Shown: one piece after another, positions 1 to 7,609 of the stretch
Numbering within the stretch: position 1 is the stretch's first letter
How the letters are laid out: each line of letters begins with the position of its first letter
Origin: G963677445 sp963677445
Lineage (GTDB): Bacteria; Bacteroidota; Ignavibacteria; Ignavibacteriales; Melioribacteraceae
Direction: 5' to 3'
Assembly: GCA_963677445.2 (NCBI GenBank)
Contig: CAXXGF010000062.1
Location: 165,138-229,137, forward strand
Length of the DNA: 64,000 nucleotides
Translations under genes and position numbers: made by a program
The notes under the pieces: generated by a model
Told to the model about the DNA's origin: nothing
The model's input: only the letters and a program-made list of their open reading frames with translations
Databases searched by the model: none

Positions 1-325
1 TTTTTGTCCCGAGGTGAGAGGCGGCAAGCACGGGCAGGAGGCATTCGGAAAGAGAATATCCCTCGTAATAATGTATTCTGCCTTTAAAGAGGAGGAGGTT
101 TTTCCCTTCATACCGGGCGAAATAAATTTTGCCTGAATGTCCCTGAACGGTAGATTCGGGATAACCGGGAAGATTGGCTGTGTTAATTGATTTAATTACT
201 TCAACGCTATCGGCAAAATTGCCAAGTCCGCTTCCAAGCACAATGGAAAAATGAGGCTCAAAAGGAGCCTCATTTTTTAAAACGTCGAGTAAATCTTTGT
301 ATTTTGCTTTTAAGTCAGTTTTCAA
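1..325 (-). CDS. punA: Purine nucleoside phosphorylase, class II, 5' part (cut by window edge)
   Basis: Phosphorolyses purine (deoxy)nucleosides to free base and (deoxy)ribose-1-phosphate in the cytoplasm. About 108 N-terminal residues are visible. The family signatures are in the expected order: the phosphate-binding VLGSGLG near residue 30, then LPGYPESTVQGHSGK and FKGRIHYYEGY. The start is a TTG at 325-323, which overlaps the TGA stop of nupC (TTGA), so translation is probably coupled. It is the last visible gene of the cdd-tdk-nupC salvage run. A perfect 13-bp inverted repeat lies inside codons 17-27. The C-terminal part is outside the window. Confidence 0.9.
   Translation of the reverse strand, partial: MKTDLKAKYKDLLDVLKNEAPFEPHFSIVLGSGLGNFADSVEVIKSINTANLPGYPESTVQGHSGKIYFARYEGKNLLLFKGRIHYYEGYSLSECLLPVLAASHLGTK
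247..277. other. Perfect 13-bp hairpin inside punA
   Basis: Bases 247-259 and 265-277 are exact reverse complements around a 5-nt loop (aaaag). The stem is GC-rich at its top and flanked by A and T runs on both sides, so it has the shape of a bidirectional intrinsic terminator. It lies within coding sequence about 45 nt after the punA start. Confidence 0.6.
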
Positions 326-1674
326 AAGAGTATTCCTGCTAAAGTTGCTGTCATTAATGTTGCGAGAGTTCCTCCTATAACCGCTTTGATTCCGAGAGCG
401 GCAAAATCGGGTCTGCGGTTGGGAGCGAGAGGAGAAAGTCCTCCGATCTGAATGGCGATTGAGCTGAAGTTGGCGAAACCGCAGAGGGCGAATGTGGCCA
501 TAACAATCGCTTTTTCACTTACCATTTCTTTCGCGGCTATAAGGTTGCTCATATCAAGGTAAGCGACAAATTCATTAAGAACCACCTTTGTTCCGATCAG
601 GCTGCCGAAATCGAGCGCGTTTTCCCAGGGAACACCGATTCCCGCTGCGAGGAACTGAAGCACCATTCCAAAGATGAGCTGCATACTGAGCGGTTTTCCA
701 AATTCGGCAAGAAGATATTCATTTATTCCGCCGACTGAACCAACAAGCTCAAGCAGATAATTGGCCATCGCTATCAGCGCGATAAACGCAAGCAGCATCG
801 CTCCGACATTCAGCGCAAGTTTTAATCCTTCACTCGCGCCTGAAGCGGCTGCCTCAACAACATTGGAGGATGTTTTTTCCACATGAACTTTAACTTCACC
901 TTTAGTTTCGGGAGTGCTTGTTTCGGGGAAGATCATTTTTGAAATTACAAGGGCGGCAGGAGCGGCCATAACACTCGCGCCGAGCAGGTGGGTGGCAAAC
1001 ATCAGCTGCGCTTCCTGAAGTGGAAGTCCCATAGAATCGGCGAAGGACTGGCTCAACATTTGGATATAAGCGGCCATTACTCCGCCGGCAATAGTTGCCA
1101 TACCTCCGGTCATAATAGTCAGTATTTCACTTTTTGTCATTCCCTTAAGATAAGGTTTAATCATAAGGGGCGCTTCGGTCTGCCCGACAAAAATATTTGC
1201 GGTGCATGAAAGGCTTTCCGCTCCGCTGGTGCCGAGAAATTTAGCCATTACCCATGCCATAAATTTTACTATCATCTGCATAATTCCAAGATGATAAAGA
1301 ACTGCCATGAGTGAGGCGAAGAAAATTATTGTCGGGAGCACCTGAAAAGCAAAAAAATGACCCATACTGCCTTCTGAACCGGGACTTAAAGCCAGAGGGC
1401 CAAAAATAAATTCAGCTCCTTCGGTCGTAAACTGTAAAACCACCACGAAAAACTGACTCACAAAACGGAATAAATCTTTGGGCCACCCTAACGGAGCGAA
1501 CCACTGACCCATTACTTCACCTTTGAGGAAAAAGACAGCGAAGAGGAATTGAAGAATCAGGCCGTTTCTGACAAGTTTCCAGTTGATTTTTTTTCTGCTG
1601 TTCGAAAGAAAAAACGCTATTCCGAGAATAATAATAATTCCCGGTATACCTCTGAGAATTGACTCAATACTCAT
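322..1674 (-). CDS. nupC: Concentrative nucleoside transporter, NupC/CNT family
   Basis: Inner-membrane symporter that takes up nucleosides with H+ or Na+. The 450 residues are of normal length for CNT proteins and almost entirely hydrophobic, with repeated membrane spans. Diagnostic stretches include the central GTSGAESLSCTANIFVGQTE, followed by APLMIKPYL, and the C-terminal FALCGFANFSSIAIQIGG. The ATG overlaps the tdk stop (ATGA) and the TGA overlaps the punA start, so the three genes form a coupled salvage operon: import, phosphorylate, phosphorolyse. Ion specificity cannot be read from the sequence. Confidence 0.95.
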   Translation of the reverse strand: MSIESILRGIPGIIIILGIAFFLSNSRKKINWKLVRNGLILQFLFAVFFLKGEVMGQWFAPLGWPKDLFRFVSQFFVVVLQFTTEGAEFIFGPLALSPGSEGSMGHFFAFQVLPTIIFFASLMAVLYHLGIMQMIVKFMAWVMAKFLGTSGAESLSCTANIFVGQTEAPLMIKPYLKGMTKSEILTIMTGGMATIAGGVMAAYIQMLSQSFADSMGLPLQEAQLMFATHLLGASVMAAPAALVISKMIFPETSTPETKGEVKVHVEKTSSNVVEAAASGASEGLKLALNVGAMLLAFIALIAMANYLLELVGSVGGINEYLLAEFGKPLSMQLIFGMVLQFLAAGIGVPWENALDFGSLIGTKVVLNEFVAYLDMSNLIAAKEMVSEKAIVMATFALCGFANFSSIAIQIGGLSPLAPNRRPDFAALGIKAVIGGTLATLMTATLAGILF

Positions 1675-2261
1675 TTTGTTTCCTGTTCTGATTTGGGAAT
1701 ATAATGGTGTTTTCTGCAGCGGGCTTCATAACTTCCCGAAGCGCCTACAACTACTCTTTCGGTTGAATCGGTAAGCCTCTGTGTCCGGTCGGCCGGGTTG
1801 CCGCATACAACGCAGATAGCATGTGTTTTTGTTATATATTCAGCTACAGCGAGAAGCTGAGGTATAGGTTCGAAAGGAATTCCTTTATAGTCCATATCAA
1901 GTCCCGCGACAATTACTCTTTTGCCTTTATCCGCAAGCTCATTACATACATCAATCAGCTCCAGTCCGAAAAATTGCGCTTCATCAATTCCAATTACATG
2001 CGCGTCGCCTGCGTTCGCGAGAATTTCATCCGCGTTCGCGACCAAAACTGATGGAAGGGACTGTTCATTATGAGAGACAATTCTTGAGGATGAATATCTT
2101 GTGTCAATCTTTGGTTTAAATATTTTCACATTAAGTTTCGCTATTTCCGCTCTTCTGAGTCTTCTTATAAGTTCTTCTGTTTTACCGCTGAACATGCATC
2201 CTGCAACAACTTCAATCCAGCCGGTATCTGTGGGTATCGCCTGAGGGTTATATTCCAGCAT
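1671..2261 (-). CDS. tdk: Thymidine kinase (type II)
   Basis: Phosphorylates thymidine (and deoxyuridine) to the monophosphate with ATP. The 196 residues carry the P-loop GCMFSGKTEELIRRL near the N terminus, the DEAQF motif containing the catalytic acid (GIDEAQFF), the lasso-type segment near GLDMDYKGIPF, and zinc ligands CVVCG and CRKHH. Length is typical. The stop overlaps the nupC ATG. An 80-nt AT-rich gap separates it from cdd. On the minus strand that gap contains a weak possible promoter (TTGCTT-N18-GATAAT), so an internal start of transcription is possible but not convincing. Confidence 0.96.
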   Translation of the reverse strand: MLEYNPQAIPTDTGWIEVVAGCMFSGKTEELIRRLRRAEIAKLNVKIFKPKIDTRYSSSRIVSHNEQSLPSVLVANADEILANAGDAHVIGIDEAQFFGLELIDVCNELADKGKRVIVAGLDMDYKGIPFEPIPQLLAVAEYITKTHAICVVCGNPADRTQRLTDSTERVVVGASGSYEARCRKHHYIPKSEQETK

Positions 2262-2341
2262 ATCGTATTATCCAGTAAATTTAATAAAAAAAGCAAAAAT
2301 ACAATATTATCCGCGATTAAACCAATAATTATTGATCTATA

Positions 2342-2743
2342 TTATTTACTGTTCAGGAAATCTTTCTCAAAAGAAACCGGAAGCAGTTCAGACATTTTAT
2401 ATCGCTGAATATTTTCTTCGGGATCAACAAGAAGCACTTCCAGATCGAGGCCGCAAAGTTCTGCCAGAACCTGGCGGCAGGCTCCGCAGGGGGGGCAGAA
2501 TCCTTTGGCGTCGCTTGCTATGGCAATTGCTTTAAATTTTCTTTCCCCTTCGAGAACAGCGTTAAAAACCGCGGTTCTTTCGGCACAAATAGTTAAGCCA
2601 TAGGAGGAATTTTCAATATTCGCTCCCTGGTAAATTTTTCCATCCTCAGTAATAAGAGCCGCGCCGACATGAAATCCCGAATAAACCGGCAGCCCCTTTT
2701 TTTTCGCTTTTATAGCTGATTTAGCTAATAGTTTGTAGTCCAT
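2342..2743 (-). CDS. cdd: Cytidine deaminase
   Basis: Hydrolytic deamination of cytidine and deoxycytidine to uridine and deoxyuridine. The 133-aa protein is a homotetramer-type Cdd. It has the substrate loop GANIENSSYGLTICAER, in which CAE carries the first zinc Cys and catalytic Glu, and the second zinc pair in CPPCGACRQ. The ATG lies one base after the stop of the upstream glycosyltransferase gene. Together with tdk, nupC and punA it forms a pyrimidine/purine nucleoside salvage set. Confidence 0.96.
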   Translation of the reverse strand: MDYKLLAKSAIKAKKKGLPVYSGFHVGAALITEDGKIYQGANIENSSYGLTICAERTAVFNAVLEGERKFKAIAIASDAKGFCPPCGACRQVLAELCGLDLEVLLVDPEENIQRYKMSELLPVSFEKDFLNSK

Positions 2744-2744
2744 A

Positions 2745-3827
2745 TTATCTCCAGACCGTTTTTTTTAGATTTCCGGAAATAAACCAGGCCGGGTTAAAAA
2801 ATTCCCATAAATACTGGTAAAATAATAATTCATGGAGTTGCAGCTTGGAATCAAGCTTTTTCCTGAATAACAGATTAATAAGCAAGTCTGTTGAAATTTT
2901 CAACAATAAAATTATTCCCCACTCAACTGATAAATGAATTAATGGCAATATAATAACCAATAAATTACTGATATGATAGAGAGAAAGCAATATCATTTTA
3001 AGAGGGGAGTAATGAATTGATGTTGAAAGATGCCTTTGTTTTTGTCTGAATAACTTCCCAAAAGTGGTTTCACCCTCAGACCAGACAAAGGATGCATTAT
3101 CAATAAAATATATCGGCTTAAAACCTTTATTAACGCTTTCCTTTAATACAAGGTCGTCATCGCCACTCAGGGTGACGGCTGTTTTTTGATACCCGCCAAT
3201 CTTTTTGAGTAAGGTTTTCCGATAAGCCATGCTTCTTGCCGTACCTGAAACAGGCATACCAGCGTAAGCTGAGAGGAACATTAGAGCCTGGGTATGTAAA
3301 TTATCAAAGAGAGCGAAACGGCCTGCAAATCCCCTGGTGTCCAAAAGAGGAGCTGCGCCGAATACCAGATCATACCCGGCGGAGAGATGATTCGAAATCA
3401 TTCTCAGCCACTCTTTTTCGGGACGGCAATCGGCATCTGTCACGGCGATATTATCAAATTTTGCCTTACTGATGCCAAAATCGAGCGCTCCTTTTTTTCC
3501 CGCGAGTTTTTTTTCTCGCAGATTGTAGAAACTTATATGCTCATTAGATAAAGTTAATTCCTCAAGAAGATGACCGGTTTTATCGGTGGAATTATCATTG
3601 ACTATAATTATTTCAAATTTTCCTTCAGGATAATTGAGTTTTAAAAGGGAGGCAATGAGGCCCTGAATATTTTTTTCTTCATTTTTTGCGGCAATGATAA
3701 CGGAAATTTCCAGCGGCGGCGCCGGATTGATTTTTTCCCCGCGTAAAATAAATGATAACAGAATATAAATATTCGTTACCAGAATTACCGACGCGGCCCC
3801 AACGAAAATCCATTCCGTCAACCACAC
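2745..3827 (-). CDS. GT2 family membrane glycosyltransferase
   Basis: Inverting, GT-A fold glycosyltransferase of unknown acceptor. An N-terminal membrane segment (residues 5-27) is followed by SVIIAAKNEEKNIQGLIASL, the donor-binding VNDNSTDKT, the metal-binding AVTDADCRPEKEW, and a processive-like QKQRHLST, which corresponds to QxxRW. Two hydrophobic stretches follow near the C terminus. The start is GTG directly after the TAA of the upstream helicase gene (TAAGTG). The family makes surface glycolipids or polysaccharides. Nothing in the neighbourhood identifies the substrate, because the flanking genes are a helicase and cytidine deaminase. Confidence 0.85.
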   Translation of the reverse strand: MWLTEWIFVGAASVILVTNIYILLSFILRGEKINPAPPLEISVIIAAKNEEKNIQGLIASLLKLNYPEGKFEIIIVNDNSTDKTGHLLEELTLSNEHISFYNLREKKLAGKKGALDFGISKAKFDNIAVTDADCRPEKEWLRMISNHLSAGYDLVFGAAPLLDTRGFAGRFALFDNLHTQALMFLSAYAGMPVSGTARSMAYRKTLLKKIGGYQKTAVTLSGDDDLVLKESVNKGFKPIYFIDNASFVWSEGETTFGKLFRQKQRHLSTSIHYSPLKMILLSLYHISNLLVIILPLIHLSVEWGIILLLKISTDLLINLLFRKKLDSKLQLHELLFYQYLWEFFNPAWFISGNLKKTVWR

Positions 3828-5828
3828 TTAAAATTCTTCCTCTAACAACCATTCTTCCGCCAGATCTTCACTGATATTTTCAATAAACCGTGATGGTTTT
3901 GAAATAGTGATTCCCTGCTGACGGTCGAAAATATTCATAGGATAACAAATATAAAGATTTCGTTTTGCCCTGGTTGAAGCCACATACATCAGACGTCTTT
4001 CCTCCTCAATGGCGTCGGTATCTTCAAATGACTGGCTTGAAGGGAAAAATCCTTCCAGCGCGTGAATAATAAATACAGAATGCCATTCAAGTCCCTTTGC
4101 CGAATGAATCGTTGAAAGAGTAAGATATTCTTTATCTTTTTCTGTTGAATCAACACTGCCGACACTGTCTGTCGGGGGCTCCAGGGCTAAATCTGTTAAG
4201 AAGCTGTTCAGACTTTTGTAGTTTTCAGCGATATTAAGAAAAATATCAAGGTCTTTTTTCCTTTTGTTAAAATCGTCATATTTTTCCCGGAACAGGGGAT
4301 CATAATAGGTATACACGATTTCTGCCAGCTCAGCAGGGGGTTTCTTTGAGTTTTGTATTTTTTTAAGAAGTTTAAACAGGGAATAAACCTTTGATGTCAG
4401 CCTGTCATTTTTAATTTGCTTATCACCACTGTCAACCTGTATTTCACCGGAAGAAATTTTATCCATAATCTGCTGCGCTTTTTTGGGTCCTATTCCTTCG
4501 TGCAAAAGGAGCGCCCTGTACCAGCTTATCATATCGGAAGGATTGGATGAAATACGCAAAAAAGAGATAAGGTCTTTAACATGAGCTGTATCCATAAATT
4601 TCATTCCACCAAACTTGAGATAGGGGATATTTGCTTTATTCAGCTCAATTTCCAGGTCGAAACTGAAATATGATGATCTGAAGAGAACAGCTATATCGTT
4701 TAATTCCACACCTTCTTCACGTAATTCAAGTATTCTGTCGGCGATAAAGCGGGACTGCATATTTTCATTCGTTGCCGAAATAATGACCGGCATATCGCCG
4801 TTTCTGTTACGTGTATAAAGAACCTTAGGATATTTCTCAATCGCAGCGTCAATTATATTATTGGTGAAATTAAGAATTTCCTCGGTGCTTCTGTAATTTT
4901 CCTCAAGTTTTATTATCCGGGTATCATCAAAAAGATTTGGGAAATCCATTATATTCTTAAAATTAGCTCCTCTGAAAGAATAGATAGACTGCGAATCATC
5001 ACCAACAACCATAATATTATTATTCGTTCTTGTCAGCCCTTTTACAATCTCAGCCTGCAGTTTATTTGTATCCTGGTATTCATCAACCATTACATATTGT
5101 ATTTTTTCGAGGAATTCTGTCGCGGCGGCGCTTTGTGCGGTTAAAAAATCTCTCAGGTAAACAAGAAGATCATCATAGTCGAGCAGGCTGTTCTTTTTTT
5201 TATAATCATCATATACTTTGTCAATATGAATAAAATGCTCAAGAAATCGGGCGAAGTGGGGGTAGTCTTTTTCAAGGATATCATTTATATGTATCCCTGT
5301 ATTTCTGCTCAGGCTGATGACATTAAATATTGTATTTTTTTTTGGGAATCTTCGTTTAATCTGATCAATATTCATCTGGCTGCGGATAAGATTAATTATA
5401 TCCTGGCTGTCACTCTGATCGAGAATAGTAAACTGGGGATTAAGCCCTATAGTCCTTCCATATTTTCTAAGGGTAAGATTCGCGAAACTGTGGAATGTTC
5501 CTCCATTTATTCTGCTGCAGCGATTATCGAGAAGCATCGCGGCTCTTTCCATCATTTCTTTCGCGGCCTTTCGGGTAAACGTAAGAAGAAGAATTGCCGA
5601 GGGATCAGTTCCTATTTCCACAAGTCGGGCAACCCTGTAGACCAGTGTGCGGGTTTTGCCTGTGCCTGCTCCCGCGATAACGAGATAAGATCCATTTAAA
5701 GCGGTTGCCGCTTCAAACTGCGCCTCATTCAACTGGCTTTTGTAATTAATCGAAAAGCGGGTTTCATCAAAATCCTGTTGAGTGAAACCCGCCTTATTAA
5801 TTCTTTTAATAATGTATTTTTTTGCCAT
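3828..5828 (-). CDS. UvrD/Rep-type superfamily 1 DNA helicase
   Basis: ATP-dependent 3'-5' DNA helicase of the UvrD/PcrA/Rep group, acting in repair or replication restart. Motifs run in order: Q motif NEAQFEAA (residues 34-41), Walker A AGAGTGKTRT (about 52-61), Walker B VDEYQDTN, motif III GDDSQSIYSFRGAN, motif IV ENYRST, motif V STIHSAKGLEW and motif VI EEERRLMYVASTRAK. At 666 aa it is slightly shorter than typical PcrA (about 720-740), mainly at the C terminus, so no PcrA-type Tudor tail is obvious. Its ATG overlaps the stop of the upstream gene (TAATG). Its presence in a flotillin/salvage operon is unexplained. Confidence 0.93.
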   Translation of the reverse strand: MAKKYIIKRINKAGFTQQDFDETRFSINYKSQLNEAQFEAATALNGSYLVIAGAGTGKTRTLVYRVARLVEIGTDPSAILLLTFTRKAAKEMMERAAMLLDNRCSRINGGTFHSFANLTLRKYGRTIGLNPQFTILDQSDSQDIINLIRSQMNIDQIKRRFPKKNTIFNVISLSRNTGIHINDILEKDYPHFARFLEHFIHIDKVYDDYKKKNSLLDYDDLLVYLRDFLTAQSAAATEFLEKIQYVMVDEYQDTNKLQAEIVKGLTRTNNNIMVVGDDSQSIYSFRGANFKNIMDFPNLFDDTRIIKLEENYRSTEEILNFTNNIIDAAIEKYPKVLYTRNRNGDMPVIISATNENMQSRFIADRILELREEGVELNDIAVLFRSSYFSFDLEIELNKANIPYLKFGGMKFMDTAHVKDLISFLRISSNPSDMISWYRALLLHEGIGPKKAQQIMDKISSGEIQVDSGDKQIKNDRLTSKVYSLFKLLKKIQNSKKPPAELAEIVYTYYDPLFREKYDDFNKRKKDLDIFLNIAENYKSLNSFLTDLALEPPTDSVGSVDSTEKDKEYLTLSTIHSAKGLEWHSVFIIHALEGFFPSSQSFEDTDAIEEERRLMYVASTRAKRNLYICYPMNIFDRQQGITISKPSRFIENISEDLAEEWLLEEEF

Positions 5829-6388
5829 TATCTTCTAAATTTTCCCGGCCTCTTAAGTATTTCAGCAGCGATTATTATATCTCTCATCGAATCAGGCTGC
5901 TGTAATTTTTTGCGCAGGGCCGTAATCCTTTTACTTTCACCCATCGCTCCGGGGCTATTATCGGGCAGCGGAATCAGCGTGTCAATATCATATACCTCTG
6001 CTTTTTTCTTCTCAATTTCTCTTTTGGCTCTTTCTAGCCTTTTTTCCGCAGTAATCTGTTCACTCGATTTCCTGAATTCTCTTTGCACCTGCCTTTGTTG
6101 AGGTTTGGGGGATTCAGCCCGGAATTCTTCCTCCGGATTCCAGGATTGGTTTCCTCTCACCTGTGCTCTTTCCTCCTTTTCTTCCTCTGGAATGGGCAGT
6201 TTTATACCAAGTATTTCCTCGAGAGTATCACGGTCCGATTTACGGGATTTATTTCCCGAAGGAACAGGCCTGGCCTCCTGCTCACGCTGCCTGGCCTGCT
6301 GTTCTTTCTTTTTTTTCTTTCCGAAGATACCATTTAGGAAGCTGATAATCAGAAAGATAACCAATATATATTCATAAAGATTATCCAT
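5828..6388 (-). CDS. Membrane-anchored charged protein of unknown function
   Basis: I do not recognise a family. The 186 residues begin with one hydrophobic segment (about 5-23), then a lysine run after FGK. A long, highly charged, low-complexity and probably coiled-coil middle follows (E/K/R/Q-rich, about 30-140). The C-terminal segment, DSMRDIIIAAEILKRP, looks ordered. The likely topology is an N-terminal anchor with a cytoplasmic tail. Its start overlaps the floA 3' end by 8 bp and its stop overlaps the helicase start, so it is translated with both. A scaffold or partner role for FloA is only a guess from context. Confidence 0.75.
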   Translation of the reverse strand: MDNLYEYILVIFLIISFLNGIFGKKKKKEQQARQREQEARPVPSGNKSRKSDRDTLEEILGIKLPIPEEEKEERAQVRGNQSWNPEEEFRAESPKPQQRQVQREFRKSSEQITAEKRLERAKREIEKKKAEVYDIDTLIPLPDNSPGAMGESKRITALRKKLQQPDSMRDIIIAAEILKRPGKFRR

Positions 6389-7355
6389 CGGTTTCCTTAT
6401 CTTTTTTGCCTTCCGGTTTTGCTATTGTCTGCCGCATATCGGTATCTGCCTGAATATTTCTCAGGTTATAATAATCCATAATACCAAGATTTCCTGTACG
6501 GAACGCTTCGGCAATAGCGCGTGGCACTTCCGATTCTGCTTCAACAACCTTCGCTTTCATTTCCTGCTCGAGGGCAACAGCGGCGGCTCTTCGTTCTTCA
6601 GCTTTCGCCCTTGCCACTTTAAGGTCGGCTTCAGCCTGATCTGTTTGCAGAATAGCGCCTATATTGGTGCCGACATCTACGTCAGCAATATCAATTGAAA
6701 GAATCTCAAAGGCTGTTCCTGAGTCCAGCCCTTTTGCTAGCACCACTTTTGATATACTATCGGGGTTCTCCAAAACTGCTTTATGAGTGTCACTGGAACC
6801 GATAGTTGAAACAATACCTTCTCCGACTCTCGCGAGGATTGTCTGCTCTGTAGCGCCGCCGACAAGTTTTTCTATGTTGGCACGCACGGTAATTCTGGCG
6901 ATAGCCTTAAGCTGGATGCCATCTTTCGCGACTGCGGCCACCAGAGGTGTTTCAATAACCTTGGGAAGAACCGACATCTGCACCGCTTCAAGCACATTTC
7001 TTCCCGCGAGATCAATCGCGGAAGCTCTCTCAAAATTAAGGTCGAGATTGGCTTTATTTGCTGAAATTAACGCGGTGATAACTTTCGAAACGTTACCGCC
7101 CGCCAGATAATGCGCTTCCAGATCACTGGCCGAAATTTTCAGCCCCGCTTTTGTAGCGGTGATCATATTGCGGACTATCACAAAAGGAGAGACTTTTCTC
7201 AATCTCATTCCTACAAGGTCTTTGAATATTTTTACTTGTACACCGGAAAAATAAGCAGTGATAAACAGTCCGACAGGAATCAGATAAAGAAAAAGAATAA
7301 GTAAAATAATGATCCCTGCTATCGCAAAAAAACCAAGTCCGGTTAATGCTTCCAT
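6381..7355 (-). CDS. floA: Flotillin-like protein FloA
   Basis: SPFH-superfamily protein that organises membrane microdomains in the inner membrane. The 324 aa begin with a hydrophobic hairpin-like segment (about 8-32) and continue with the FloA/YqfA-specific SPFH core (VRNMITATKAGLKISASDLE, LDLNFERASAIDLAGRNVLE). A charged coiled-coil region (KARAEERRAAAVALEQEMKA-like, about 245-280) and a C-terminal tail follow. Length matches FloA (about 325-335). A GGAGG ribosome-binding site lies 7 nt before the ATG at 7355. It is the first gene of the 7355-1 run and is divergent from clpC. It is distinct from the second, longer flotillin at 33745-35547. Confidence 0.93.
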   Translation of the reverse strand: MEALTGLGFFAIAGIIILLILFLYLIPVGLFITAYFSGVQVKIFKDLVGMRLRKVSPFVIVRNMITATKAGLKISASDLEAHYLAGGNVSKVITALISANKANLDLNFERASAIDLAGRNVLEAVQMSVLPKVIETPLVAAVAKDGIQLKAIARITVRANIEKLVGGATEQTILARVGEGIVSTIGSSDTHKAVLENPDSISKVVLAKGLDSGTAFEILSIDIADVDVGTNIGAILQTDQAEADLKVARAKAEERRAAAVALEQEMKAKVVEAESEVPRAIAEAFRTGNLGIMDYYNLRNIQADTDMRQTIAKPEGKKDKETDG

Positions 7356-7609
7356 TAAATGCCTCCATTATATTCAGTAATCAAATTAACTGGATACAAA
7401 TTAAATATTTTCCAACATATTTACAATTATTAAAAAAATGAGGCGCAAAGTGAACTAATATTAAAAAAAAACGATAATATTATATAAAATCAAACTGCTT
7501 TATGATGCAGGAGGGAAATGTTTTGTTACTCAAAAGTGTATATTTACAATTATGAAACAAAATTATTTCCCGTGGTGTTAAAGAAAGAAACATAAAGGAA
7601 AAGATTAAA

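Noticed and set aside
5226..5699. Long plus-strand frame (157 aa) opposite the UvrD-type helicase
   Set aside because: It lies wholly within the helicase gene, whose motifs are complete. The frame has no ribosome-binding site or recognisable domain.
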